Source: Xenorhabdus japonica (GTDB lineage: Bacteria > Pseudomonadota > Gammaproteobacteria > Enterobacterales > Enterobacteriaceae). Taken from it: a stretch of 64,000 bases of DNA. Position 1 is the first letter of the stretch. The number at the start of each line of letters is the position of its first letter. The position numbers and the translations under genes are program-made. Shown here piece by piece: positions 37,103 to 46,614 of the stretch. The notes beneath the pieces are model-generated. The model searched no databases, was not told the DNA's origin, and was given only the letters and a program-made list of their open reading frames with translations. Location: the NCBI RefSeq assembly GCF_900115195.1, contig NZ_FOVO01000004.1, forward strand, positions 62,001 through 126,000. Direction: 5' to 3'.

Positions 37103-37588
37103 GTGTCATATCGATATCGCAGTTTATTGCCTGTTTTCTCTGGCTCTTTTCTTTGTAGTTGTCAGTTTTATATATCGAAATTGTTTTTATTGAAACCGAT
37201 TTTATCAAAATCAATCTTATCGATAATTTTTTCTCTCTTTTTTGTAGGAGGATGTATGGCGAGTAGTTTGAGGCTTCCATCTGCTGGTGAATTGAAAGGA
37301 TTATGGCAACTCTCCGGTGGGAATAAGTTGTGCAGTATTGAATTGACTGATACCCATTTACCCGAAGGTTCAATTTGGGCTTTGAAAGGTGATGCTTGTG
37401 TGGCTGAGTTGATTGGGCCATCTGTTGAAGGGTGGTATCCGGCTCCTGATGGCATCACATTGACCGATGGTGATGGCAATAGTTTGGCGTTTTTTAGTCA
37501 TGAATCGGAACAATGGATTGCCTATTTTGTTGATGGACGGAAACTGGTCATGACATTTAGTGGCACAGCGAATGCGGTAACAAAATAA
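37103..37588 (+). CDS. inh: Alkaline metalloprotease inhibitor (Inh/AprI family), probably lipidated or periplasmic
   Basis: Inhibitor that keeps the serralysin inactive inside the producing cell. The mature domain (starting near ASSLRLPSAGELKGLWQL, with cysteines in NKLCSIEL and GDACVAEL forming the family disulfide) is an Inh beta-barrel. GTG 37103 is favoured as start because AAGGAG precedes it; the ATG at 37079 lies directly after a hairpin with no ribosome site. The long N-terminus ends in a hydrophobic segment and VGGC, which looks like a lipobox. An internal ATG at 37256 has its own AGGAGG, so a short form is possible. Confidence 0.88.
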   Translation: MSYRYRSLLPVFSGSFLCSCQFYISKLFLLKPILSKSILSIIFSLFFVGGCMASSLRLPSAGELKGLWQLSGGNKLCSIELTDTHLPEGSIWALKGDACVAELIGPSVEGWYPAPDGITLTDGDGNSLAFFSHESEQWIAYFVDGRKLVMTFSGTANAVTK

Positions 37589-37604
37589 AAATCATGCATG
37601 GTTA

Positions 37605-37667
37605 TATACCCGATAGATTTCAGCAAAGCTGTGAATCAAAAGCTGTGGGTTGGAAAATAAGGGTATA
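37605..37667 (+). repeat. Short ERIC-derived remnant
   Basis: A 63-bp segment bounded by TATACCC and GGGTATA, the same ends as the full ERIC at 9850, and starting CGATAGATTTCA like ERIC left ends. The central ERIC core is missing, so it is an internally deleted or decayed copy in the gap between the inhibitor and transporter genes. Confidence 0.6.
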
Positions 37668-37711
37668 AATAACTAATTCGTTTTGCTTCAGTTAATGATA
37701 AAGGGATTGCA

Positions 37712-39484
37712 GTGAAATTACGCTTTCCAAAGGATGAAATCACGGATGTTATCCGTGCACGCAGCAAGGTCTTCTGGACTATTGGCTTATTTACGGCATT
37801 CATCAATTTGCTGATGCTGGTTCCCACTATTTATATGCTTCAAGTGTATGATCGAGTACTGCCATCCAGTAATGAAATGACTTTGCTGATGCTGACGTTA
37901 ATCACACTGGGTATGTTCGCCATTATGGGTGGGCTGGAATATATCCGGAGTATGGTGGTGATCCGCATTGGCAGCCAGTTTGATATGCATCTGAACCAGC
38001 GGGTTTATACCGCCTCATATGAATCCAACCTGAGAAATGGTTCCACTGATGCAGGACAGATGCTCAATGATTTGGCGACTATCCGCCAGTTCCTGACGGG
38101 TAATGCACTGTTTGCTTTTTTTGATGCGCCTTGGTTTCCTGTCTATCTTTGCGTCATTTTTCTGTTCAGCCCATATTTGGGATTGTTGGCGCTGGTTGGG
38201 GCGATCATTTTGATCGCGCTGGCGGTGCTGAATCAGTGGTTATCTCAAGTGCCTCTAGCGGAAGCAAGCAATCTTTCTTTACGATCAGCTAATTTAGCCA
38301 GTACTAACTTGCGTAATGCCGAAGTAATTGAAGCGCTCGGAATGTTGCCGACATTGCGCCATCGTTGGTTTGGCCTGCATAAGCGTTTTCTCAATTTTCA
38401 GCGCATTGCCAGTAAACGCTCCGCATCTATCACAGCGTTGACCAAAACGGTGCGTCTGGCTTTGCAATCGTTGATTCTTGGCTTGGGCGGTTGGTTGGCG
38501 ATTGAAGGAAATATCACTCCCGGGATGATGATTGCGGGTTCTATTTTGATGGGAAGGGCGTTGTCGCCGATTGAGCAATTGATACAGGCATGGAAGAGTT
38601 TGAGTACTGCCCGCCTGTCATGGCAACGATTGGACAAGCTGTTGAAAGCTCAACCAGAACGTAAGAGTGGCATGTCATTACCATCTCCTGAGGGGATGCT
38701 ACGACTGGAAAAAGTATCAGCAATGCCACCGAGTAAAATGCGGACAGTTGAGATCTCACAAAACGGATCATCGCCAAATAACCAATATGTCTTGCAGGAT
38801 ATCAACTTTGCCCTGAGTCCTGGTGATGTACTGGGAGTGATTGGCCCCAGTGCGTCGGGGAAATCTACACTGGCTCGTTTGCTGGTAGGGATATGGCCAG
38901 CGCAAGAGGGCGTTGTACGGCTTGATGATGCTGATATCTACCAGTGGAATAAAGATGAATTAGGGGCATCCATAGGTTATCTGCCACAGGATATTGAGCT
39001 GTTTGGTGGCACAATCGCGGAAAATATCGCCCGTTTTAATGATGTTGAACCTGAAAAAGTCATTGAGGCGGCGAAGAAAGCCGGTGTTCATGAATTAATA
39101 CTCAATCTTGAGCAGGGTTATGACACTGTGATTGGCGCTGGTGGCATGGGGCTGTCTGGCGGACAAAAACAGCGAATTGGTTTGGCTCGTGCTCTATATG
39201 GCAATCCATCGCTCTTGGTGTTGGATGAACCTAACTCGAATCTGGATGATATTGGTGAAAAAGCTCTAAGCCATGCGATCGCTCAATTACGGGAACAAGG
39301 TAAAACGGTGGTCGTTATCACTCACAGGCCTTCATTGCTCTCGCAAACAACTAAAATTTTGCTGTTAGTGCAGGGAAAACTGAAAATGTTTGGCCCTTCC
39401 CAGCAAGTTATGGAGGCGCTATCTCAATCTTCATCTCCGTCGCAACCACAGTCACAGTTAAAAGCGGTCGAACGTGCCTCGTAA
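37712..39484 (+). CDS. prtB: Type I secretion ABC transporter ATPase/permease (PrtD/PrtB-like)
   Basis: 590-residue inner-membrane exporter that drives protease secretion. An N-terminal transmembrane domain (about 20-300, with LVPTIYMLQVYDRVLPS typical of PrtD-family exporters) is fused to an ATPase domain with Walker A GPSASGKST (about residue 377), signature LSGGQKQR and Walker B LLVLDEP. It lacks an N-terminal C39-like domain, as expected for protease exporters. Start is GTG 37712 behind AAGGGAT. Named prtB as in Photorhabdus; Dickeya calls it prtD. Confidence 0.93.
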   Translation: MKLRFPKDEITDVIRARSKVFWTIGLFTAFINLLMLVPTIYMLQVYDRVLPSSNEMTLLMLTLITLGMFAIMGGLEYIRSMVVIRIGSQFDMHLNQRVYTASYESNLRNGSTDAGQMLNDLATIRQFLTGNALFAFFDAPWFPVYLCVIFLFSPYLGLLALVGAIILIALAVLNQWLSQVPLAEASNLSLRSANLASTNLRNAEVIEALGMLPTLRHRWFGLHKRFLNFQRIASKRSASITALTKTVRLALQSLILGLGGWLAIEGNITPGMMIAGSILMGRALSPIEQLIQAWKSLSTARLSWQRLDKLLKAQPERKSGMSLPSPEGMLRLEKVSAMPPSKMRTVEISQNGSSPNNQYVLQDINFALSPGDVLGVIGPSASGKSTLARLLVGIWPAQEGVVRLDDADIYQWNKDELGASIGYLPQDIELFGGTIAENIARFNDVEPEKVIEAAKKAGVHELILNLEQGYDTVIGAGGMGLSGGQKQRIGLARALYGNPSLLVLDEPNSNLDDIGEKALSHAIAQLREQGKTVVVITHRPSLLSQTTKILLLVQGKLKMFGPSQQVMEALSQSSSPSQPQSQLKAVERAS

Positions 39485-39535
39485 CATGATTCAGCCATAT
39501 TTCAATTCTTGGGATATTTCTATTTGGGAGTAAAG

Positions 39536-40876
39536 ATGTCCTATCAGACTAACGCAAAGGATGCCAAAAACAACGAGGTGTCAGAATCATTGCCGCTGGA
39601 TGCAAATCGTTACCTGCGAATAGGCTGGTTGGTGATTGGGATTGGCATTCTGGGGTTTCTCATCTGGGCAGCATTCGCCCCACTCGATAAAGGGGTTGCT
39701 TCTTCTGGTACTGTCGTGGTTGATGGGAACCGTAAAACGGTACAGTCCCCTGTTAATGGCATTATCAAGCAAATTCAGGTGAAAGAGGGCGAGCAAGTGA
39801 AGGCCGGGCAGGTTTTGGTTCAGCTCAGTCAGGTACAGGTTAATGCTCAAATTGATTCTCTGAAACAGCAGTTTTATACCACATTGGCAACGGAAGCCCG
39901 GCTTCTGGCCGAGCAGCAAGGGCGGGATGCTGTTGTTTTTCCTCCCACGCTTCTGAATCAGCAATCGGAACCCCGCATTGATGAGATTCTTGCCTTGCAG
40001 AAACAGCTCTTTTTATCACGTCGTGAAATGCTGCGCAGTGATTTGGCGGGAATGCAACAGACTGAAGAGGGACTGAATTTTCAAATCAAGGGACTGCGGG
40101 AAGCGCTGATGAACAAACAGCAACAGCAAGTCTCACTTAAGGAGCAGGTTACGAATCTGCAAGCTCTGACTGAAGAGGGTTATTTTCCTCGTAATCGCTA
40201 TCTGGAATTACTGCGTAGTCAAAGTGAATTGAGTGGCAGCATGGCTGAGATGACTGGGCGTATCGGCCAGCTTGAAAAACAGCAACAGGAAACGCAGCAG
40301 CGAGTTATCCAGCGTCAGGCGGATTACCAACGTGAAGTACGCAGCCAACTGGCAGATATACAAGTATTGGCCAATGAGCTGGGAAATAAGCTGGAAACGG
40401 CGCAATTTGATCTGTCACATACTTCCATCATTGCTCCGGTAGATGGCTCAGTGGTTGGATTAACCGTGTTTACTCAGGGTGGTGTGGTGGCTTCCGGTGA
40501 GAAATTAATGGAAATTCTGCCAACCCAGAGTGCGCTGGAGGTGGAGGCGCGTTTGATGGTGAACCTGATTGATAAAGTGGCTGTAGGGCAGGATGTTGAT
40601 TTGATGTTTACAGCATTCAATCAGAACCGGACGCCGAAAGTCGCGGGCAAGGTGATGGTAGTTTCTGCCGACCGTTTTGTAGATGGGGTGACAAGAGAAC
40701 CTTATTACCAAATGCGGTTGAGAGTAAGCCCTGAAGGCATGGAAAAACTGGCAGGGTTGAATATCAAACCGGGGATGCCCGTTGAGGTATTCGTCAAAAC
40801 AGGTTCGCGTTCACTGTTGAGCTATCTGTTTAAGCCGCTAATGGATAGAACATCTACATCACTGATCGAGGAATAA
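39536..40876 (+). CDS. prtC: Type I secretion membrane fusion protein (HlyD/PrtE family)
   Basis: 446-residue periplasmic adaptor joining the ABC exporter to the outer-membrane channel. A cytoplasmic N-terminus, one transmembrane segment (about 25-45), a lipoyl-like half motif (GTVVVDGNRKTVQSPVNG), a long coiled coil (about 90-300) and a C-terminal beta-barrel are visible. ATG 39536 is preferred (GGGAGTAAAG upstream) over an in-frame start at 39509. Its stop shares a base with the next start (TAATG). Confidence 0.92.
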   Translation: MSYQTNAKDAKNNEVSESLPLDANRYLRIGWLVIGIGILGFLIWAAFAPLDKGVASSGTVVVDGNRKTVQSPVNGIIKQIQVKEGEQVKAGQVLVQLSQVQVNAQIDSLKQQFYTTLATEARLLAEQQGRDAVVFPPTLLNQQSEPRIDEILALQKQLFLSRREMLRSDLAGMQQTEEGLNFQIKGLREALMNKQQQQVSLKEQVTNLQALTEEGYFPRNRYLELLRSQSELSGSMAEMTGRIGQLEKQQQETQQRVIQRQADYQREVRSQLADIQVLANELGNKLETAQFDLSHTSIIAPVDGSVVGLTVFTQGGVVASGEKLMEILPTQSALEVEARLMVNLIDKVAVGQDVDLMFTAFNQNRTPKVAGKVMVVSADRFVDGVTREPYYQMRLRVSPEGMEKLAGLNIKPGMPVEVFVKTGSRSLLSYLFKPLMDRTSTSLIEE

Positions 40877-42297
40877 TGAAGATGTTGAGGTATTGCCATA
40901 TTGCCAATAAACGTACTTTACTATTACCTCTGTTGTTAACTGTATTGTTGGCGATGTCAATTTCAGGCTCTGCACACACGCTTTCTTTGACGGAGGCTTA
41001 TGCGTTGGCATTGCAGCACGATCCGACGTTTCAGGCTGCTATCAAAGAGAAGGAAGCCGGGCAGGAAGAAAAAAATATCGGGATGGCGGAGTTGCTGCCC
41101 AAGATATTAATCAGTTACCAGAATTCGCCGCAAAACTGGCAGAAGATGGAATCGCAATCTTTAAACAATCGGGGAAGGGCCATCAGGGAGAGCCGTGATC
41201 GGCAGTATAACAGCTATAACGGTGCGATTGTTTTGACCCAGCCATTGATCGATTTCGAAGCGTGGGCACGTTATCGAACCCGTCAGGCTTATACCTTGAT
41301 GAGTGATAGCCGCTTTCGGGCGGATAGCCAGCAATTGGCGGTCAGAGTAGTGAACAATTATGTGGCAGTGGCTTATGCGCAGGATCGTTTGGCACAAGTA
41401 GCCCAGCAGCGGGCAGCCTATGAGGAACAACTCGAACACAACCAGAAATTGTTTTCTTCCGGTGAAGGCACTCGTACTGATGTAGCAGAAACTCAGACGC
41501 GTTACAGTCAGGTACTGGCTGATGAGTTAGTGGTACAAGATGAGTTGGATGCAGCCATTCGTGACTTGCAATTATTAGTTGGCATACCGTTGCCGGCAGA
41601 TTTGCCTGTCAATCGTTTATCTGACTCTTTATTTAACTCTTTATCCAATTCTCCGCGGTTCAAAATAATCAAACTAGACTTAGAACACTACGCTGATTGG
41701 GAACAGCTGGCATTACGTCAGAATCCACAACTGGCTACGACCCGACAAAAAGTTGAGGTGGCGTATCAAGATATTGCGCGCAATCGCGCGGGATATCTGC
41801 CGAAACTGGAGTTGTATGCTTCCCATAGCGAAAATAAATCCAGCAGCGATAACAGTATCGACCAAAAATACCGGACTGATTCTATTGGATTGCGGGTATC
41901 CATGAACCTCTATAATGGCGGAGGTACTTCGGCGGCGGTGCGTCAATCAGCAGCAAACTATGGCAAGACGAAATATGAGATGGATGCTCAGACAGGAGAA
42001 ATCCTGAATGCGCTGCGGCGCAATTATAACGCCTGCGTGAATGGTGAAAAGCGGATACGAGCTTATGAAATGGCGGTAGAAGCGGCGGCATTACAAGTGA
42101 AGGCGACCCAGAAAAGTGTGTCGTTGGGGCAGAGAGTGAATATCGATATATTGAATGCCGAACAACAGCTTTATACCGCTCGCCGTGAATTATCTCAGGC
42201 AAAATATGACTATATGAAAGCGTGGATTGGGTTATTGAATGAATCCGGTCAATTAAAGGGTGAACATATTAAGTTAATTTCTGATTATTTTGGTTAG
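40876..42297 (+). CDS. prtD: Type I secretion outer-membrane channel (TolC/PrtF family)
   Basis: 473-residue TolC-family protein. A signal peptide (ending near SGSAHT, residue 34) is followed by two repeats of outer membrane efflux domain, each with long alpha-helical stretches (LTEAYALALQHDPTFQAA at the start and a related LEHYADWEQLALRQNPQL in the second half). It completes the secretion system for the protease. The start overlaps the previous stop by one base. A serine-rich stretch (LSDSLFNSLSNSP) is encoded by small tandem repeats. Confidence 0.92.
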   Translation: MKMLRYCHIANKRTLLLPLLLTVLLAMSISGSAHTLSLTEAYALALQHDPTFQAAIKEKEAGQEEKNIGMAELLPKILISYQNSPQNWQKMESQSLNNRGRAIRESRDRQYNSYNGAIVLTQPLIDFEAWARYRTRQAYTLMSDSRFRADSQQLAVRVVNNYVAVAYAQDRLAQVAQQRAAYEEQLEHNQKLFSSGEGTRTDVAETQTRYSQVLADELVVQDELDAAIRDLQLLVGIPLPADLPVNRLSDSLFNSLSNSPRFKIIKLDLEHYADWEQLALRQNPQLATTRQKVEVAYQDIARNRAGYLPKLELYASHSENKSSSDNSIDQKYRTDSIGLRVSMNLYNGGGTSAAVRQSAANYGKTKYEMDAQTGEILNALRRNYNACVNGEKRIRAYEMAVEAAALQVKATQKSVSLGQRVNIDILNAEQQLYTARRELSQAKYDYMKAWIGLLNESGQLKGEHIKLISDYFG

Positions 42298-42334
42298 GAT
42301 TATTGGTTAAGGTGATTAGTTAAGATGACTGAAA

Positions 42335-42387
42335 TGTGATACCTCGTTTTGCTGGCTTGTAAAATTTGCATAGCAACGGGTATCACA
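42335..42387. terminator. Hairpin between protease operon and xni
   Basis: TGTGATACC (42335-42343) pairs with GGTATCACA (42379-42387), with further partial pairing inside. It sits between convergent genes and could end both transcripts. No long T-run. Confidence 0.5.
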
Positions 42388-42431
42388 CATCATATTCCTA
42401 TAACAATATATTTCTATAGCAATATTAATTT

Positions 42432-43187
42432 TTATCTATTGATGAGTCTCAATTGCTGCAAATTTCCCTGTAATGATAAGTCGGTTTTTAGCGATGCAAT
42501 TTCGCGGCTGATATAAGCCATTTCTTTATGAGATTCCAATTTCTTTCGCCATTTATCCGGCAGGGTTTCCAGATTCTGGAATAAATTATCCAGTGTACCC
42601 GCTTGTTGTAACAGAATGGCCGCAGTTTTGGAGCCAATACCCTGAACACCGGGGATTTTACTGCTACTGATGCCTGCAAGTCCCCAATAATCGGGAAGTT
42701 GGTTAGGGGCAACGCCAAACTCTTGCTGGATAAAAGGTAAATCCAGCCAGCGTTTTTGGAAGTAATCACGAATTTGGATATTGGGAGAAATAAGCTGGCA
42801 ATAGCCTTTATCGGTTGAAACAATCGTGACACTATGCCCGCTATCAGCGACTTTTGTTGCCAGTGTTGCGGCTAAATCATCTGCTTCATGCTCTTCCACA
42901 TGCCAGCTGGCGACTCCCAGTGCATTGAATGCCTGCTTAATGAATGGCATTTCTTGCTGCAAACTGTCCGGCATGGCAGAGCGTCCCGCTTTGTAATCGG
43001 GGAGAAGATGATGGCGCCAGCTATGGCTGCGATCCTCTTCATCAAATACTGCCACGGCATGGGTTGGGGATGCGTGGGTGATTAACTGCTTTAACGCATG
43101 CTCACAGGCGGGAATACAAGGGCTTCCTTGTACCGCATGGATGCGTCGAATCAGATTTAAGGCGTCTACAATCAAAAGGTGTATCAT
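42432..43187 (-). CDS. xni: Flap endonuclease Xni (ExoIX)
   Basis: 251-residue 5' nuclease-family protein, the E. coli length, related to the polymerase I 5' nuclease domain. N-terminal [15 protein letters not shown] carries the first metal aspartate, [21 protein letters not shown] the arch region, [12 protein letters not shown] and TDKGYCQLI other acidic ligands, and [13 protein letters not shown] is the DNA-binding helix-hairpin-helix. Acts on flap DNA. Confidence 0.94.
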   Translation of the reverse strand: MIHLLIVDALNLIRRIHAVQGSPCIPACEHALKQLITHASPTHAVAVFDEEDRSHSWRHHLLPDYKAGRSAMPDSLQQEMPFIKQAFNALGVASWHVEEHEADDLAATLATKVADSGHSVTIVSTDKGYCQLISPNIQIRDYFQKRWLDLPFIQQEFGVAPNQLPDYWGLAGISSSKIPGVQGIGSKTAAILLQQAGTLDNLFQNLETLPDKWRKKLESHKEMAYISREIASLKTDLSLQGNLQQLRLINR

Positions 43188-43457
43188 GGTCGTTATCTTC
43201 CATCCGTGGATCTATTCCTTGGCTCCAGCCTCATTATTGAATTGATGAGAAAAGGTATCTGCGATTTATCTCATAACATAGTTCATAAGCAGTGCCTCCG
43301 GGAAGTTTCATGCGATCCTGCTCCACAAAATCTTTCAGAAGGTGCTTTTAATGAATTGCCATCATAACAATCTGCCATCACAGCAATTTGAAATCTATTG
43401 GGTATAACTGATTTCATCCAGCAGTTTGGCTGGCTGTCACTAATCCGGTCACTTCAA

Positions 43458-44303
43458 TTATTGGCGGGACAATCTTCCTGTTGTCGGAACAAATGCTTCA
43501 TTACTGCGCCACGGGTTGATATCCAATCCTCCCCGACGGGTATAACGTGCATAAACAGTGAGTTTTTCAGGAGCGCATAATGTCATTAAGTCATTGAAAA
43601 TGCGCTCGACACATTGTTCATGAAATTCATTGTGATGCCGGAAGGAAACTAAGTAGCGCAATAGCTTTTCCTGATCAATTTTGGCACCTTTATAGCGGAT
43701 CATGACAGATCCCCAATCGGGCTGATGAGTGATCAGGCAATTCGATTTTAGTAAATGGCTAATTAAAGTTTCTTCAACAACAGGGCCAATTGCTGCATTG
43801 TTAAGATAATCACGACTGAACTGATAATCATCAATTTCAATATCCTGATTATCGATACATTTTCCTTCAAATTCAGCAATTGGCTGCTGATTGAAATCGT
43901 GGAGAGGATGTAACACAACTTCAATATTGCCGTTGGCACAAGCAGATAAATCTTGTTGCAGGTTTTTTTGTACCGTTTCCCAATCAGCAAAGCGGGTCTG
44001 GTTAAAACTGTTCAGATAAAGCTTAAAACTTTTTGATTCGATAAGGTTTTCGCTGGCTGCGTCTAAGCTGACATGACCAATGGCAACTTGAGGGACTCCG
44101 CGTGCGTTGAGCCAGGAGAGTTCGTACATTGTCCAGATATCAGCGCCATGAAAAGGAAGATTGTCAGGAAATAGTTCTAGCGGTTCACGATTCATATTGC
44201 GGGGAACAGCTTGCAATAGAGTAGGATCGTAGTTATCGCGGTAAGGAGTTGGTTTACCTAGCGTGAGTTGGGAGAGAGCCTGATTATCCTGATACAAAGA
44301 CAT
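43458..44303 (-). CDS. queF: NADPH-dependent 7-cyano-7-deazaguanine reductase QueF
   Basis: Reduces preQ0 to preQ1 for queuosine synthesis. 281 residues of the long, two-domain QueF type. The nucleophilic Cys189 lies in [13 protein letters not shown] with catalytic Asp196, and the NADPH motif [14 protein letters not shown] is at 89-102. It starts at ATG 44303. In E. coli syd is its divergent neighbour; here another gene intervenes. Confidence 0.96.
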   Translation of the reverse strand: MSLYQDNQALSQLTLGKPTPYRDNYDPTLLQAVPRNMNREPLELFPDNLPFHGADIWTMYELSWLNARGVPQVAIGHVSLDAASENLIESKSFKLYLNSFNQTRFADWETVQKNLQQDLSACANGNIEVVLHPLHDFNQQPIAEFEGKCIDNQDIEIDDYQFSRDYLNNAAIGPVVEETLISHLLKSNCLITHQPDWGSVMIRYKGAKIDQEKLLRYLVSFRHHNEFHEQCVERIFNDLMTLCAPEKLTVYARYTRRGGLDINPWRSNEAFVPTTGRLSRQ

Positions 44304-44689
44304 TAGGATTCCTTAAAAGCTGAAAAATCTTACGATTGAGATAGTTTTTGCGACTGTGGTAGCCTTTAGTGTATCAAGGAATCTTAACGGTTCGTATTTT
44401 TATTGTTCATTATTCTTCATATTCATCAAACCATTTTAGCGCTGCTTCCACAAAGCTAAGTCTTTTTGCTTCAATGGATGAGCTATAACCCAGAGATCGG
44501 CCATTAATGTTGCGGGTAACAAAATGCCGAATGAGTTATTTAAAGGAATACCAACTCATTTACTTCGTTCGTTACGATGTTGCACTTAATATGTGAATCC
44601 AAGAATCAAGTTTTCTCTATTCATTTTATTTATCTATGTTTTGATGAATAGCAGATATATTTATATATCTGCTATTTATTAGAGATTTA
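44304..44689. other. Region between queF and the flavoenzyme gene
   Basis: 386 bases that hold a small broken ORF (44410-44559, listed separately) and otherwise AT-rich DNA with no other feature I can support. Near the flavoenzyme stop, AGCAGATATATT and AATATATCTGCT-like sequence (about 44650-44678) forms a possible terminator hairpin. Confidence 0.5.
44410..44559 (-). pseudogene. Small gene remnant with an in-frame stop
   Basis: Minus-strand frame from ATG 44559 reads MSWYSFK, then TAA (44538-44536), then continues LIRHFVTRNINGRSLGYSSS and on to WFDEYEE and a TAA at 44412-44410. The part after the stop reads like a real protein end. A single base change (TAA from AAA or CAA) would explain it. 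Product unknown; there is no strong ribosome site. Confidence 0.4.
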
Positions 44690-46381
44690 TTAATCAGAAA
44701 GTAATTTATTCAATAATGGAGATCTAAATATATTATGTGGATCATACTTCTGTAATGCAGAAATTGTCAAAGCCCAATTGTTATCAGCAAATAAACCATC
44801 AGTAAATGAAGCCGGGATTATTTTTGTTAACACATCCGTATCCTCCCATGCGGCAGTTTTTCCATATGCCCAACCTTTACTCCATTCGACACGGGCTGAT
44901 GCGTAAGTCCCATTAAATTCTTGGAATAACCATTGCTCGAATTTACGCAGAAATTCAATGGAATATGGTGTGTTCGGAAAGGTCAATATATCTAGCCAAA
45001 CTGCGACATCCCATTCAGGGTGATCCAAACGGGGACGAATGGCTGATAAGCCAGGAACAACCGCTTTTTCATACATGACTTCGGCAGGATTATCTAATCC
45101 AGTAACTCTAACTTCAAGGGGGCCGTTGATAGGGTATTTTCCTTCAATTTCAAATTGTTCGATTAAATTTTTCCATTGGCTATAAAATACGCTTAGTACA
45201 CGTTGAATATCAGCACGGCGTGTTAATACGGCATAACCATTTGCCGTAACGCGTAATGTTGTCGGTTTCACATATAACAGCAGGTTTTTACTCCAGCCCC
45301 AGATATCTTTTTCACGGCCTTGTAAGGCGATGTTTGTGAGTAGATATTGCATTTCACCTATAAATGGGGTTACTGAAGGGGTAGTGCTAAGCGCTTCCTT
45401 CACAAGATCAGATATGATAAGTGGAATATTATCGGAAAATGGGTAGTTATAGGGAGCGTTAACTTCAACGCTGGAAAGGGGCTGAGTTGGTGAGATACTC
45501 CAGACTTTTAGCCATGGATTATTTGTAAAGGGAAATAAAATTATCTCAGCCCGACCACTTTTATTTAAGAATTGGCTAAGAGTTCGATTTCCTTTTGCAT
45601 TTTCTGAGGAGGCAAACAATTCCGCCGCAGGAATATCGGTAAAACTTTGACACCGTAAGCGTTGATTTTTACCAGCCTGAAATTGGACTTCTAAAATGAG
45701 GGCACCGCCTATATGGGTTAATAAAGGAGCACAATCTGGATCACTGCGTTCAAACTGTTTAATGGCATATTGCTGATTTTCTTCATCCCACACGATAGCA
45801 GACAGGGATAATATCGTATTACTGAGAGAACCAAATGTGTGTCCCGGAAGTAGCGTTTCGTCAAGTGCTTTAATGGCAGTTCCGTGCCCTCCTATCGCGA
45901 GAACAGCGCCGAGTGTTAAATCTCCGGGGGCAGGTGTTGCAGAGAAGCCCAAGCCTTGATCTTCCATTTGGGTCATTAATTTTTCCATCAATATGCCAGT
46001 TTGTGCTGTCACTATGGAAAATTGAGAGCGATGTTTGATACTGACCTGACTGAAGTGAGGGGAAAGATCCATCAGCATAATTCGATTTGTGAAACTTTGT
46101 CCAGATTCCAATATCAATGGTGACCAATTATGTGATTGTCCGATAGGTCTTAATTTATAATTATTTTTCCATGCCCAATTGACGACGGTAATAACTTCCT
46201 CGATAGATTTAGGTATACAGCACGGTATAGTATCAGCTTGAATTTCTCCTGACCAATTTTTAAAATTTATTATTTTCCATATTATTTTTCTAGGGAAATT
46301 AGATAAGTGATATTCTATTTCCGTAATTGTCTCTTTTTGTAATTGATTGTTTTCTTGTTCAATTGATTCTGATGAAGACAT
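44690..46381 (-). CDS. FAD-binding oxidoreductase with cholesterol-oxidase-type substrate domain
   Basis: 563 residues with a VAO/PCMH-type FAD domain (about 45-250) and a C-terminal part like the substrate-binding domain of class II cholesterol oxidases. Landmarks: GQSHNWSPL, where His84 is placed like the covalent FAD histidine; PAPGDLTLGAVLAIGGHGTA for FAD phosphate binding; and LDHPEWDVAVWLDILTFPN later. No signal peptide is visible. The likely reaction is oxygen-dependent oxidation of a sterol or bulky alcohol; the substrate is not proven. It lies alone between queF and syd, where enterobacteria usually have nothing, and its codon use is AT-richer than its neighbours, so acquisition is likely. 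Confidence 0.75.
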   Translation of the reverse strand: MSSSESIEQENNQLQKETITEIEYHLSNFPRKIIWKIINFKNWSGEIQADTIPCCIPKSIEEVITVVNWAWKNNYKLRPIGQSHNWSPLILESGQSFTNRIMLMDLSPHFSQVSIKHRSQFSIVTAQTGILMEKLMTQMEDQGLGFSATPAPGDLTLGAVLAIGGHGTAIKALDETLLPGHTFGSLSNTILSLSAIVWDEENQQYAIKQFERSDPDCAPLLTHIGGALILEVQFQAGKNQRLRCQSFTDIPAAELFASSENAKGNRTLSQFLNKSGRAEIILFPFTNNPWLKVWSISPTQPLSSVEVNAPYNYPFSDNIPLIISDLVKEALSTTPSVTPFIGEMQYLLTNIALQGREKDIWGWSKNLLLYVKPTTLRVTANGYAVLTRRADIQRVLSVFYSQWKNLIEQFEIEGKYPINGPLEVRVTGLDNPAEVMYEKAVVPGLSAIRPRLDHPEWDVAVWLDILTFPNTPYSIEFLRKFEQWLFQEFNGTYASARVEWSKGWAYGKTAAWEDTDVLTKIIPASFTDGLFADNNWALTISALQKYDPHNIFRSPLLNKLLSD

Positions 46382-46614
46382 TTTTTATTTCCTTATTTGT
46401 TAATTGGTAGGCTTTTGTTTTTGAATGTAAAATCATTATAGATTTTATAATTTATTGAAATAGAGCTAGATATTTAGAAAAGGATAGACTATATAAACAT
46501 TTTTTCATTAAGATGGTAATATTACTCTTTGATTATTATTTTGCTAAAAAGCGTATAGTAATGAGCGGGATAGCATTATAAGCCTGAGCCTGAAAATGTG
46601 GATGATATAATCGT

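Noticed and set aside
43188..43457. Possible small gene (62 codons, plus strand) between xni and queF
   Set aside because: No convincing ribosome site, the frame begins inside the xni start region, and the composition is not protein-like.
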